Positions 8,457 to 17,141 of a stretch of DNA of 64,000 nucleotides are shown here, piece by piece. Positions within the stretch are counted from its first letter, which is position 1. Every line of letters begins with the position of its first letter. The position numbers and the translations under genes are program-made. Origin of the DNA: Candidatus Hydrogenedentota bacterium (lineage in GTDB: Bacteria > Hydrogenedentota > Hydrogenedentia > Hydrogenedentales > JAGMZX01); NCBI GenBank assembly GCA_029556545.1, contig JAKQEQ010000111.1:46913-110912 (forward strand), given 5' to 3'. The notes below the pieces were generated by a model. The model did not search any database. It had not been told where the DNA came from and saw only the letters and a list, made by a program, of their open reading frames with translations.

Positions 8457-10784
8457 CTATTTCGCGATGAAGCCGTGGTGGAGCCCCGTGTAGTACGCGA
8501 GGAGGAAGGCCGCGCCGGTGGCCAGTTCGAGGCCGTCTCCCCCGCTGTCCAATTCCCACGGGTCGTCGCTCCACTGTTTGATGTATCGCTCATCGACGGG
8601 CAGCACCGTGCCGCTCACGCGGAACCCCATGCCTTCGGCTTCGCCGGGCGCGCGGGCCAGCGGCGATAAGGGCCGGACGTCGAGTCGATGGCTGTTGGTA
8701 TGACGCCAGTTCACGAGATCGAGCGGGTATCGCCGCAGCGTCTCAACGGCGTCGTCGATGCAATGCGTCGGCGGCGTCACGTCGCCCTCGCCCCAGGGCG
8801 TCTCGACCGGTTCGCCGCAACAGCATGCCGCGTAGACGAAGTTATAGAAGGCGTTCTGTTCGCAGGCTTCGAGTTCCCAGTACCGGAAGCAACTGTAAAC
8901 GAACAGGGCGCGCAGCCGCGGGTCCTTCTCGTAGCGGATCAGGTTGTAGTAATTCATGAAGGCCATTTCGTCGTCGAATTGCACGTTCGAGCCAGGGCCG
9001 TGCTGAACCTTCGGGAACAGGACGTTCGTGGCGTAGGCGTGTTTCCGGATGAGTTCGTCCGCCGCCGCGTCGTATTTCGGGTCGCCGGTGACGTGCGACG
9101 CGACGCGCAGATACGACAGGATGCTCAGCGAGTTCAGACCCCGCTCCTCCCACCAGTACGGATCGTGGTTCAACGACTCGGGGCTGAAATTGGCCCAGCG
9201 CGTCGGCAGGCCGTCCCAATCGACGAGCCGCAGTCCGTGCTCCAGGAGATGATCGGTCATATCGCGCACGACCGCGCGCACGCGGTCCTTCTCATCGTCC
9301 GTCTCCGCGACGAAGTCGTAATAGCAGGCGTTGAGGAAGTAGTGCCCGTCCAGTTCATCCGAACTGGTGTCGCATTTCCAATACCATTGGCCGTCCTCGC
9401 TGACCGGCCACCGGGGATACATCACCTTCCACTGCGGGTCTTCCGTGTCGCGTCGGCGCTGGTCCGCCTCGATCGAGTACTCGGGGAACGTGTTCGGGTC
9501 GGGGTCGCTGGTCGGACGAATCGTGCGCGCGGGAAAGCCCTTCGGCGCGGGGTGCGATCCGCCTTGGGTCACCTGGCTGAAGAAGCGCAGCGCCTCGAAC
9601 GCCGCCGTGGCCCGTTCCTTCGCTTTCGGGTCGCGGGTCGCCGCGTAGGCGAAGCACGCCGCCGCGCCGTACATGCCGGTCCACTGGCCGTCATTGTCGT
9701 CGTCGCGTTGGGTCCAGACGCTCTTGTAGCCGGGCCGCGGCAACTGAACCGCGAGCACGTAGCCGTAGGGCGTGCGCCGGTGCCGCGCGTCGATCTCGTC
9801 CTCGTAGAAGCGGGCCTTTTCCGCGAACGACATCGGGCGATGCCCGATGGCCCCCACGCCCGCGCCAGTCGCGAACCACGCGGTCCCGTCCACGCCGACG
9901 GCCAGGTCCGCCACTTCATTCGCCGGCAGCCAACGGCGTCCTTCGCGATACCGCCACTCGGTTCCGTCGAAGCGGATTGCGCCATGCTGCGTGCCGAGCC
10001 ATACTTTCTCGCCGTCCACGCCCAAGCACGTGAAGTCGTTGTACGGCAGGCCGTCTTCGCCCGCGTACAGCCGCCACTCGCCACGATACAACGCGCCGAC
10101 GCCCTGTGGACTCGCGAACCAGAGCCGGCCTTTCGCGTCAAACGCGACGCCGCGCACGTCGTGCGGCGCCCAGCGCCGCGCGCCGTCTTCCGGGTACACC
10201 GGACGCCACGTCAGTCCGTCGTCGCAGAGATACAAGCCCATGATCGTGGCCGCCGCGAGCGCGCCGTCGGGCCCGCGCGCAATGGCGCAAACTCGGGGGT
10301 GATCGCCGAGCAGCCCGTTCAGTTGCGGTCGCGGGACGAACCGGCTCCCCGCCAGCACGTACAGCCCGCGGTCCGTGCACAGGTAAACCGAACTCGCCGC
10401 CGCGTGCAGATTCACGACCTCCCGCGGCTTGCGGAGGCTCGCGGGCAGCGATGCGATCGTCTGCCCCGCGAGGTCCATCACGGTGTCCTTGTAGATGAGC
10501 GCCAGCCGGCCGCCCTCGAGGGCCGTCATGTGACGCACCGGCTCGGCGTCGAAACCGGACACCGCCTCCCACCGCGCGCCGTTCCACATGGCCAAGCCGC
10601 CTTCCGTGCCCGCGAACAGGCGTCCGTCCGTCAAGCACTCGACGGCGTATACCGTGTCGGAGGGCAGACCGTGCGCGACGGTATAGGCGGCGCTGTACTC
10701 CTGCGGGAACGTGTCCCCCGCCGCCGCGCTTCCGTGCGCGCACCATAGCAACACCGGCAAAATCAAGTATCGGCCATACGCCAT
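8457..10784 (-). CDS. Secreted protein with N-terminal beta-propeller repeats and a C-terminal alpha-toroid-like domain
   Basis: Function not recognised. The start MAYGRYLILPVLLWCAHGSAAAGD is a signal peptide. Residues of about 30-340 contain repeats of the two-component-regulator-propeller type (GLPSDTVYAVECLTDGRLFA, LFAGTEGGLAMWNG, KVWLGTQHGAIRFDGTEWRY, TAWFATGAGVGAI). The C-terminal half (from about 350) is helical and rich in tryptophan, tyrosine and aspartate (QWTGMYGAAACFAYAATRD, WYWKCDTSSDELDGHY), resembling six-hairpin alpha/alpha-toroid glycosidases or lyases, but I cannot name a catalytic pair. The ATG overlaps the TGA of the upstream gene by one base (TGATG), so translation is coupled. 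GGGAG lies about 10 nt before the ATG. The fusion suggests a periplasmic polysaccharide-related role; that is inference. Confidence 0.7.
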   Translation of the reverse strand: MAYGRYLILPVLLWCAHGSAAAGDTFPQEYSAAYTVAHGLPSDTVYAVECLTDGRLFAGTEGGLAMWNGARWEAVSGFDAEPVRHMTALEGGRLALIYKDTVMDLAGQTIASLPASLRKPREVVNLHAAASSVYLCTDRGLYVLAGSRFVPRPQLNGLLGDHPRVCAIARGPDGALAAATIMGLYLCDDGLTWRPVYPEDGARRWAPHDVRGVAFDAKGRLWFASPQGVGALYRGEWRLYAGEDGLPYNDFTCLGVDGEKVWLGTQHGAIRFDGTEWRYREGRRWLPANEVADLAVGVDGTAWFATGAGVGAIGHRPMSFAEKARFYEDEIDARHRRTPYGYVLAVQLPRPGYKSVWTQRDDDNDGQWTGMYGAAACFAYAATRDPKAKERATAAFEALRFFSQVTQGGSHPAPKGFPARTIRPTSDPDPNTFPEYSIEADQRRRDTEDPQWKVMYPRWPVSEDGQWYWKCDTSSDELDGHYFLNACYYDFVAETDDEKDRVRAVVRDMTDHLLEHGLRLVDWDGLPTRWANFSPESLNHDPYWWEERGLNSLSILSYLRVASHVTGDPKYDAAADELIRKHAYATNVLFPKVQHGPGSNVQFDDEMAFMNYYNLIRYEKDPRLRALFVYSCFRYWELEACEQNAFYNFVYAACCCGEPVETPWGEGDVTPPTHCIDDAVETLRRYPLDLVNWRHTNSHRLDVRPLSPLARAPGEAEGMGFRVSGTVLPVDERYIKQWSDDPWELDSGGDGLELATGAAFLLAYYTGLHHGFIAK

Positions 10785-11677
10785 CACTTCGTTCTCCCGT
10801 CCGCGCGACCTTGTGCAAGCGGGTCGAGCGTCTCGCGCAACCACGCGAGCGAGGCGCGACTCGGCGCTTCGCGCCCCTCGCCTTTGAGGTGTCTCTTGTA
10901 TTTGGAAACGATCTTCTTCGATAGACCACGTCTATTCACATGGGTTTCCAGCGACACATAACCGCCATAACCCTGGCCCTGAAGCGCATGAAATTGGCCC
11001 ACCCAGTCCACCGACCCCGCGCCCAGAAATACACACCGCACCGCGCCGTCCGGCCCGGGCGCGGCGTCCTTGACGTGGACGTGGACGATATCGTCCGCGA
11101 TGAGGGCGTATCCCTCGGGAAAAGGCGGCGTGTGAACGGCCTCGGGGTCGTGCACGTGGTTCGCGGGGTCCCACACAACCTGGACGCGGGCACAACGGAG
11201 GCGGTTGAGGAACAAGCGGGCATGCCCGGCCGTGCCGACGTAGCAGGCGTGCTCGTTCTCGATGCCGAGAATGACGTCCTTTTCTTCGAGGATGTCCGGG
11301 ACCGGTTTGTACGCATCGAGCATGGCGTCCCAGGGGGTTTCCGGGCCGCGCCGCCAGAAGACGAAGCCGCGGACCACACGGCAGTCGAGTTCGCGCGCAA
11401 TATCGGCGCACCGGCGCAGGATGTCCATGTGCTTCGCGATTTCCGCGGGCTCGGTGAGTTCGCACTTGCCGAACGGCGACGCGACGCTGCACACGCGCAT
11501 CCCATGGTCCGCGACGATCCGCTTGATTTCCCGCACTTGCCGCTGCGTCAACCCCTGAACCGGCGTATCCCATACGCCGCGGATTTCAGCCCCGGTGACG
11601 CCGTAGTCGCGGCACACGTCGCAGGCGTGCGCCAGGTCCTGGGAGATTTCATCCGTGAACGCGCCCAGTTGAAACAT
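10784..11677 (-). CDS. Sugar phosphate isomerase/epimerase-like TIM-barrel protein
   Basis: Xylose-isomerase-like (AP endonuclease family 2) barrel of 297 residues; substrate unknown. Metal-site segments typical of the family are visible: GIENEHACYVGTAG (Glu), VVWDPANHVHDPEAV (Asp/His), IVHVHVKDAA (His) and YVSLETHV (C-terminal Glu). No signal peptide, so it should be cytoplasmic. The start MFQLGAFTDEIS (ATG 11677, preceded by GAGAGGCAGGAC) is preferred over ATGs further upstream, which would add residues not typical of the fold. It lies 78 bp after the esterase gene and overlaps the propeller gene by one base, so the three probably form an operon acting on one carbohydrate. Confidence 0.8.
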   Translation of the reverse strand: MFQLGAFTDEISQDLAHACDVCRDYGVTGAEIRGVWDTPVQGLTQRQVREIKRIVADHGMRVCSVASPFGKCELTEPAEIAKHMDILRRCADIARELDCRVVRGFVFWRRGPETPWDAMLDAYKPVPDILEEKDVILGIENEHACYVGTAGHARLFLNRLRCARVQVVWDPANHVHDPEAVHTPPFPEGYALIADDIVHVHVKDAAPGPDGAVRCVFLGAGSVDWVGQFHALQGQGYGGYVSLETHVNRRGLSKKIVSKYKRHLKGEGREAPSRASLAWLRETLDPLAQGRADGRTK

Positions 11678-11755
11678 GTCCTGCCTCTCGCCTCCCGCGG
11701 CCATCAACTTCCCTACCACGCTTCGCCGCCCGGCATTCGCGCGACGATGCAGGGT

Positions 11756-12871
11756 TCACTCCCGTTTGGGCGCGGGCTTCCTCGGCGTCGCCGCGACGCC
11801 GAGATGCTTCGCCAGGAACGCGACCAGTTCCTTCGCCACCGCGGCGTCGTCAGTCTTGTCCATATCCGCGCGCAATACGATCAGCACCCCGACGGCGTCG
11901 AGGGCCGCTTTCAGCCTTTCGCCGAAGACCTTGCTGTGGATGGCGCCGCCGACGTCGGGTGTGGTCTCGCCCCGATAAAAGAGGATTAGCGGCGGGTCGT
12001 CCGCGCTGACGTGATGGATAGGCGAACATTCCTGGAAGAGTTTCGCGCGGTCGGGCGTCGGTTGCAACAGTTCGTCGAGGTCCTTTGCGCCGTAGAGAGG
12101 CAGCACGGATCGATGCTGCAAGACAATGTCGCCGAGCCACTCCTTCAGTTCACGCGGGTCGTAGGTCGTCTGGCCCGCGATCGCGCCCGCGCAAACCAGC
12201 CGCGACGACGCGCGCGCGACGGGGTCGTCGCTCGACGGGTCGGCCAGGTCGTCGTGGAGGGCAAGCCAAAGCGACGTCCCGCCTCCCGCCGAACCGCCGA
12301 ACGCAGCGAAGCGCTTCGGGTCGATCTGGTGCTTCGCCGCGTTATGGCGCAGGTACTGCACGGCGCGGGCGGCGTCGTGCAGCGAGGCCGGGAACGGGTC
12401 GGTGGTGATGAAGCGGTAGTTGATCGCCGCGACCGCCGCGCCCCGGCGCAGACACTGGTTGAGGATGATCGGCGAGACGTTGCCCTTGTCGCCGTCGATG
12501 AAGCCGCCGCCGTGAATGAAAACGACCAGCGGCATGGGCTTCGCCGCATCCTTCGGCAGGTACAGGTCGAGCACGTTGCGCGCGTGCGGGCCGTACCGCA
12601 GGTCCGCGTGCTTCACCGCGCCCGCGATAAGCGGCGCGTCGGGACGCTGCCGCGCGCGCCGCTCGACCTGCACGCGCTTGCGGTATTCGCGCGCCTCTTC
12701 GAGGGTCAGGATGCCGTCCCCGTTCGCATCGGCGTTCGGAAACCGCTTGAGCGCGCGCTCGAGGCGCACGCTGTTTTTCGAGGTGGTTTCGTCGGTCCAG
12801 ACCGCACCGGCAAGGGACACCGCGAACACCAGGGCTAGAGGCAGGAATTTCTTCAGGCGACACGAACCCAT
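11756..12871 (-). CDS. Secreted alpha/beta-hydrolase (esterase/lipase) with an N-terminal EF-hand
   Basis: Serine esterase of the hormone-sensitive-lipase or BD-FAE type, exported (signal peptide MGSCRLKKFLPLALVFAVSLAGAVW). An EF-hand-like calcium loop sits at residues 48-59 (DANGDGILTLEE). The oxyanion motif HGGGF is at 120-124 and the nucleophile serine S194 in GGSAGG. The probable catalytic histidine is in GGAIHSKVFGERL near the C-terminus. A short Asp-rich stretch, DLADPSSDDPVA, is an insertion. The ATG at 12871 follows GGAGAG by about 6 nt. As first gene of the 12871-8457 run it may deacylate a carbohydrate handled by the next two products; that is inference. Confidence 0.82.
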   Translation of the reverse strand: MGSCRLKKFLPLALVFAVSLAGAVWTDETTSKNSVRLERALKRFPNADANGDGILTLEEAREYRKRVQVERRARQRPDAPLIAGAVKHADLRYGPHARNVLDLYLPKDAAKPMPLVVFIHGGGFIDGDKGNVSPIILNQCLRRGAAVAAINYRFITTDPFPASLHDAARAVQYLRHNAAKHQIDPKRFAAFGGSAGGGTSLWLALHDDLADPSSDDPVARASSRLVCAGAIAGQTTYDPRELKEWLGDIVLQHRSVLPLYGAKDLDELLQPTPDRAKLFQECSPIHHVSADDPPLILFYRGETTPDVGGAIHSKVFGERLKAALDAVGVLIVLRADMDKTDDAAVAKELVAFLAKHLGVAATPRKPAPKRE

Positions 12872-12894
12872 TAGACGCTCTCCTGTGTACGGAA

Positions 12895-12908
12895 CGCGCA
12901 CGTGCGCG
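12895..12908. promoter_or_regulatory. 14-bp perfect palindrome upstream of the esterase operon
   Basis: CGCGCACGTGCGCG is perfectly symmetric and lies 24-37 bp before the esterase start codon (minus strand), where an operator would lie. Chance palindromes of CpG-rich DNA are more likely at this GC content, so the call is weak. Confidence 0.3.
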
Positions 12909-13094
12909 TCGGACGTTGTCGAGTTTATCAAATCGCGGGGGGCGCGGCGAAACACAGACGCACACGGACCGACACGAACGAAGACGGGCCGATCCCCATC
13001 CCGCGCGTCGTCAAGGTTGAGAATATCCCTCGGTTGTGCGCCGGGCGCGCCCGCTTTGATACCATGCCGCCATGCGGAACATGCGGAGGGCGCC

Positions 13095-13715
13095 ATGACG
13101 GTCAATCTCGCCGTACTCCTGTCGGGCAGCGGCACGACGCTGCAAAACCTTATCGACTGCATCGAGGACGGCACGCTCGACGCCCGGATTCGCATCGTGA
13201 TCGCGTCGCGCGAGGATGCGTACGGCCTCGTGCGCGCGGGCAATCACGGCATTCCCGCCGCGGTCGTGGCGCGCAAGGAACACAAGGGCCTCGACGCCTT
13301 CAGCGAGGCGCTCTGGCGCGAGATTCGCAAACACCCGGTGGACCTCGTCGTGCTTGCGGGATTCATGTCGCTCATTCACGTGCCCGCCGATTTCGAGAAC
13401 CGCATGATGAACATCCACCCGGCGCTGATCCCGAGTTTTTGCGGCAAGGGCATGTACGGCCATCACGTGCATGAGGCCGTGCTCGCCTACGGGGCCAAGG
13501 TCTCGGGCGCGACGGTCCATTTCGTGGACGAGCATTACGACCACGGCCCGATCATTCTCCAGGAGGCCGTGTCCGTGCTTGATGACGATACGCCGGACAC
13601 GCTGGCGGATCGCGTGCAGGCGAAAGAGCGGGAATTATACCCGCGCGCCGTTCAACTCTTCGCCGAGGGGCGACTGCGCGTCGCGGGCCGGCGCGTCAAA
13701 GTGCTGCCTGCTTGA
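13095..13715 (+). CDS. purN: Phosphoribosylglycinamide formyltransferase (purine synthesis)
   Basis: Transfers a formyl group from 10-formyl-THF to GAR in de novo purine synthesis. The 206-residue length is normal. The phosphate loop is VLLSGSGTTLQNLID rather than the commoner GSGSNLQA. The catalytic triad region is complete: Asn and His in MNIHPALIPSF and Asp in VHFVDEHYDHGPII. GKGMYGHHVHEAVL is the folate-loop region. The start ATG follows GCGGAGGGCGCC. The frame is open for almost 600 nt upstream, but that part is arginine-rich shadow sequence antisense to the esterase. The gene downstream starts 53 nt later. Confidence 0.93.
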   Translation: MTVNLAVLLSGSGTTLQNLIDCIEDGTLDARIRIVIASREDAYGLVRAGNHGIPAAVVARKEHKGLDAFSEALWREIRKHPVDLVVLAGFMSLIHVPADFENRMMNIHPALIPSFCGKGMYGHHVHEAVLAYGAKVSGATVHFVDEHYDHGPIILQEAVSVLDDDTPDTLADRVQAKERELYPRAVQLFAEGRLRVAGRRVKVLPA

Positions 13716-13768
13716 CGGATACGGCAACAAAGACGCGTTGCCGCGCCGCATTGCCGCGCAAGAGCATC

Positions 13769-14917
13769 ATGAACACGCAAATGCATACTCGCCTTCTCGC
13801 CTGTTTCGCGGCGTGTGTTCTTGCTACGCACGCGCATGGATTCGCTGAAGCCACAGCGCCGCTGACGTTCGCCCGGGACTGCCCCCTCGTGCAGGTCCAC
13901 GTCAACGAAGCAGGATCCTACGTGTTTCTGCTGGATACCTGCCTGCGGCTGCCGGTACTCGATGCGCCGCTCGCCGAGCGACTCGGTCTGACGCCGTCGG
14001 TTGCCGCGCCGGGGACTATCGCGCCCGGCACGAGTCCGCAGCCATACACCGCGGAGGCAGCGCTGCGCGTCGCGAGTATCGCGCAAGACGCGACCACGGT
14101 CGTTGTGGCGGACCTGACACCGCTGCGACAGCGGCTTGGCGCGCCCGTGGCGGGCCTGTTCCCCGCGCATCAGCCGGGATACGAACTGATCCTTGATTTT
14201 CCGGGGCGCGCGGCGACGTGGCGGCCCCTCGAACAGGCGGGTCTGACGCACCCCGGCGACGGCGTGTTGCCCGTGTCCTTCGACGAATCGGGCGCGCCGC
14301 GCGTCGAGGCCGTGCTGGACGGGAAGCACCGGCTGCTCGCGCGCGTCGACACGGCGTTCGCCGAAACGTTGGCCGTGGGTCCCGAGGACCAGGAGGCGAT
14401 CAAGGCCGCGCTCGATGGCAAAGCGGTCCTGAGCACGATGTTGGACCCTGGCGGCGACCACACGGCGCGGCATGCGCGCCTGGACCTTATCGAGGTTGGC
14501 GGCGCGAAGGTCCACGCGCCGGTATGCCTGATCGCGACGACGGGGACCGCGCGGCTCGGCGTGGGGTTCCTCAAGCAGTTTCGCGTAACGATCAATTACG
14601 AGCACGGCCTGCTGCGGTGGGAACGGGACGCGGGACTCGCGTGGACCGACCCGCCGCTTGTCGGCTACGGGCTGGCCCTGGGCGGGCTCGTCGACGGCCT
14701 GTGGACGATCCAGGTCGCGGCACATTCGCCGGCGTCCGAGGCGGGCGTGCGCACGGGCGACCGTCTGCTTGCGGTGGACGGGGTCTCCGCGGCGCATGTG
14801 CCCGCCGAAACGCTCGAACCCTACCTGCGCGGCGCGACGGGACAGGAACGCACCTTCACCATCGACCGCCTCGGGCAACCCGTCGACGTGCGCCTCGCCG
14901 CCGCGCGCCTGCTCTGA
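13769..14917 (+). CDS. Secreted retropepsin-like protein with C-terminal PDZ domain, catalytic motif degenerate
   Basis: The 382-residue protein starts with a signal peptide (MNTQMHTRLLACFAACVLATHAHGF). It then has two aspartic-protease-like half domains: FLLDTCLRLPVLDAPLAERLG around residue 40 and LLARVDTAFAETLAVG around 190. In each the usual D-T-G is changed (DTC and DTA), so proteolytic activity is doubtful. A PDZ domain follows at about 295-380 (GYGLALGGLVDGLWTIQVA, SPASEAGVRTGDRLLAVDG). Similar aspartyl-protease/PDZ proteins are frequent secreted proteins of unknown role. The ATG at 13769 is chosen because it starts the signal peptide; an upstream TTG at 13712 overlapping the purN stop is the alternative. 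It converges on the gspF gene with an 11-bp gap. Confidence 0.7.
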   Translation: MNTQMHTRLLACFAACVLATHAHGFAEATAPLTFARDCPLVQVHVNEAGSYVFLLDTCLRLPVLDAPLAERLGLTPSVAAPGTIAPGTSPQPYTAEAALRVASIAQDATTVVVADLTPLRQRLGAPVAGLFPAHQPGYELILDFPGRAATWRPLEQAGLTHPGDGVLPVSFDESGAPRVEAVLDGKHRLLARVDTAFAETLAVGPEDQEAIKAALDGKAVLSTMLDPGGDHTARHARLDLIEVGGAKVHAPVCLIATTGTARLGVGFLKQFRVTINYEHGLLRWERDAGLAWTDPPLVGYGLALGGLVDGLWTIQVAAHSPASEAGVRTGDRLLAVDGVSAAHVPAETLEPYLRGATGQERTFTIDRLGQPVDVRLAAARLL

Positions 14918-14928
14918 CGCGTTCGCGC

Positions 14929-16131
14929 CTATGCGCCGCCGCCCGCGGCCTCGGTCACCATGAAGATGATCGGCAGGAACAGGGCGATGAACAGCGCGAT
15001 AACCACGAGGCCGATCACGAGCGTGAGAATGGGCTGCAACAGTTCGCCGAGGGTGCTCACGGCGATGCGGACCTCCTCATCGAAGGTTTCGCCAATCTGC
15101 TCGGCCACTTCGTCCACGCGGCCGGATTCCTCGCCGGTGACGAACATGTCGGTGACGACGGCGGGGATCACGTTCGCGCTGGCGCGCATGGGCTCTTCGA
15201 GGCCGCCGCCCTGCTCGACGGAGTCGCGGATGCGCTGGAGGCAGTTGGCGACGGCGGTGTTATGAATGGCGGCGCGGGTCAGGTCGAGGGTGGCCATCAT
15301 AGGCAGGCCGCTCTTGAGCAGCAGCGCCATGGTCCGCGTAAACTCGACGAGCGCGTTCTTGTGAATGATCGGGCCGAGGACGGGCAGCTTGAGTTTCAGG
15401 TAGTCGGCGGTGAGACGCCGCAGGGGATTCCGCACGTACCAGGCGCGGTAGAGCACCACGAGCACAATCACCGCGACGACCAGCAGCCACCACCAGTTCG
15501 AGAACCACGTGGCCGCGCCAAGGAACGCCTGGGTAAACGGGGGGAGTTTCGCCTGTTGTTGGGCGAACATGGCCTCGAATTGCGGAATCGTGAACTTGGT
15601 CAGCAACAGGAGCACGCCGAAACACGCGAAAACCAGGATGATGGGATACATCATCGCGCCGCGCACGCGCTTGCGCAGCAGTTCCCGCTCCTCGCGGTAA
15701 GTGGTCACGCGCTTGAGCACGGGCACGAGCGTGCCGCTGGCCTCGCTGGCCTTGATGAGATTCACGAACACGGTGTCGAAGTGGCGCGGATGCCGATCGA
15801 AGGCCTGCCAGAGCGGGTTGCCGCCCTCGACATATTCGGCGATGTCGGCCACCAGCGCGCGCACGGACGCCCGCTCGCCGCGCCGCGACAGCGTCTGCAA
15901 CGATTTCAGGATCGGCGTGCCCGCCTCGAGCAGCAGGATGAGCTGCCGCAGGAACGCGGTGATGTCATGGTGGCGCACGCCGCCGCCGCCCAGGAGACTT
16001 CCGCTCCGCGCGACGCGCGGCGCTATCGCCGCGGGCGCGGCCGCCGTGGTTTCCTCGACCGGCAGTTCCGCAAGTTTGCGGACGCGCCGACGGCCCGGCG
16101 CGCGACCCGGTTCTTGGCCTTTAGTCGGCAT
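14929..16131 (-). CDS. GspF/PilC-type inner-membrane platform protein of a type II secretion or pilus-like system
   Basis: Polytopic membrane protein that links the secretion ATPase to the pseudopilus. The 400-residue sequence has the two tandem T2SSF domains: FLRQLILLLEAGTPILKSLQ with FVNLIKASEASGTLVPVL, and FTRTMALLLKSGLPMMATLD with MFVTGEESGRVDEVAEQI. Membrane helices are at MMYPIILVFACFGVLLLL, WWWLLVVAVIVLVVLY and the C-terminus (LTLVIGLVVIALFIALFLP). The first about 60 residues are a basic, alanine-rich tail. The ATG at 16131 follows GGAGG. It is the last gene of the 18331-14929 operon, 52 bp after gspK; no gspE ATPase, gspD secretin or gspG is in the window. Confidence 0.88.
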   Translation of the reverse strand: MPTKGQEPGRAPGRRRVRKLAELPVEETTAAAPAAIAPRVARSGSLLGGGGVRHHDITAFLRQLILLLEAGTPILKSLQTLSRRGERASVRALVADIAEYVEGGNPLWQAFDRHPRHFDTVFVNLIKASEASGTLVPVLKRVTTYREERELLRKRVRGAMMYPIILVFACFGVLLLLTKFTIPQFEAMFAQQQAKLPPFTQAFLGAATWFSNWWWLLVVAVIVLVVLYRAWYVRNPLRRLTADYLKLKLPVLGPIIHKNALVEFTRTMALLLKSGLPMMATLDLTRAAIHNTAVANCLQRIRDSVEQGGGLEEPMRASANVIPAVVTDMFVTGEESGRVDEVAEQIGETFDEEVRIAVSTLGELLQPILTLVIGLVVIALFIALFLPIIFMVTEAAGGGA

Positions 16132-16150
16132 CTCGTTTTTCCTCCGTAGC

Positions 16151-16175
16151 GTGGCACGGGCAACCTGCCCGTGGC
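16151..16175. repeat. Dispersed palindromic repeat A, single-hairpin copy
   Basis: GTGGCACGGGCAACCTGCCCGTGGC, a half-length copy of the intergenic palindrome family, lying in the 52-bp gap between the gspK-type and gspF-type genes. Part of it can fold as CACGGGCA/TGCCCGTG-like arms. Confidence 0.6.
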
Positions 16176-16183
16176 GCGTTCTG

Positions 16184-17134
16184 TCAGCTTCCGCTGCTCC
16201 AATGAATAATGTCGTATTGATTCGGTCCCTCGAAAAGGACGACCGCATCGAGCCGCGCCACGGCGCGGCCATACTCGCGGCCCCGATCGTCCACGCGGGC
16301 GAATGTGCCGGTGCTGACGACGCGGAAGCACCGCGATTCGCAGTCAAACGCCCGCGCGGGCAGCGGCGTGGCGTCGGACGCGGCGCCGGTTACGTCCTTG
16401 CCCGCGATCTGGCTGAAAGCGTCGAGCGACTGGTACGGCCCTTGGTCCTGCGCGGCCCGAGCCGCTTCTTCGGTGACGCCCAAGGCCGCCGCGAGCACCT
16501 TCGGCAGCGCCGTGTTCACGTTCAAGTAACTGTGCGCCTGTTTCGGGTCGGGCGCCGAGTAAGTCGTCACGAGGGACCTGTCCAGGCGCTCGAATTCCTC
16601 CTGGCTCAACAGCCCCCGCGCCACCAGGTCTTCCGGCTCGAGAAACTGTCCGGCAGCCGCAGCCGAGACGATGCGTCGCGCGACGTCGGGCGCGATCCCG
16701 AGCGCGGCCTCGATCACCGGCGCGGGCGCGCAATTCAGGTTCAGTCGCGCGTTTTCGTCGAACACCGCCACGTCCGCGGCCGCGCGCCGCCGCTGATGCG
16801 GCGCCAGGTCCAGACCCCGTTCTCCGCGCAGCAGTTGATACGTCGGAAACTCGATGCGGTCCGGGGCCGTGATCGCGACCTTCAGGGCGTTGGCGCGCAA
16901 CGCGGCGGAGAGCCTACCGATCGTGGCCTGTACGCCCGCCTCAGCGGCGAGCCGCGCCCGCGTCTCGCCGAGGGCGAGGTCCGCCGCCTCTTGTTCGAGG
17001 TTCATGTAGCGGACGTAGTACGTGCCCATCACGGCCATTACCGCCAGCAGCGCCAGCGCGAGAATCAGCGCGGCGCCGCGCCGGCCCTCATCGGGGCGGC
17101 GTCTAAAAGCCATTGTCCGGCGCGTTATTGCCAT
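16184..17134 (-). CDS. GspK-like minor pseudopilin (type II secretion)
   Basis: Large minor pseudopilin expected at the pseudopilus tip. A short basic leader is followed by RRGAALILALALLAVMAVM, the hydrophobic N-terminal helix, then YYVRYMNLEQEAADLALGETRARLAAEAG, characteristic of GspK. Downstream RLNLNCAPAPVIEAALGI and SYLNVNTALPKVLAAALGV are the two helix-hairpin-helix-like N-x-N segments of this family. The glycine before A-A-L is the likely prepilin peptidase site. The ATG at 17134 has AGGG just upstream and lies 7 nt after the gspJ stop; an ATG at 17113 is possible but lacks a site. Confidence 0.82.
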   Translation of the reverse strand: MAITRRTMAFRRRPDEGRRGAALILALALLAVMAVMGTYYVRYMNLEQEAADLALGETRARLAAEAGVQATIGRLSAALRANALKVAITAPDRIEFPTYQLLRGERGLDLAPHQRRRAAADVAVFDENARLNLNCAPAPVIEAALGIAPDVARRIVSAAAAGQFLEPEDLVARGLLSQEEFERLDRSLVTTYSAPDPKQAHSYLNVNTALPKVLAAALGVTEEAARAAQDQGPYQSLDAFSQIAGKDVTGAASDATPLPARAFDCESRCFRVVSTGTFARVDDRGREYGRAVARLDAVVLFEGPNQYDIIHWSSGS

Positions 17135-17141
17135 AATTGCC

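Noticed and set aside
13034-13065. A promoter for purN (TTGTGC ... TACCAT)
   Set aside because: The spacer is 20 bp and the boxes are weak; not reported as a feature.
12516-13094. An N-terminal extension of purN by 193 residues
   Set aside because: It runs antisense through the esterase gene; purN homologues begin at the ATG 13095, which has a ribosome site.
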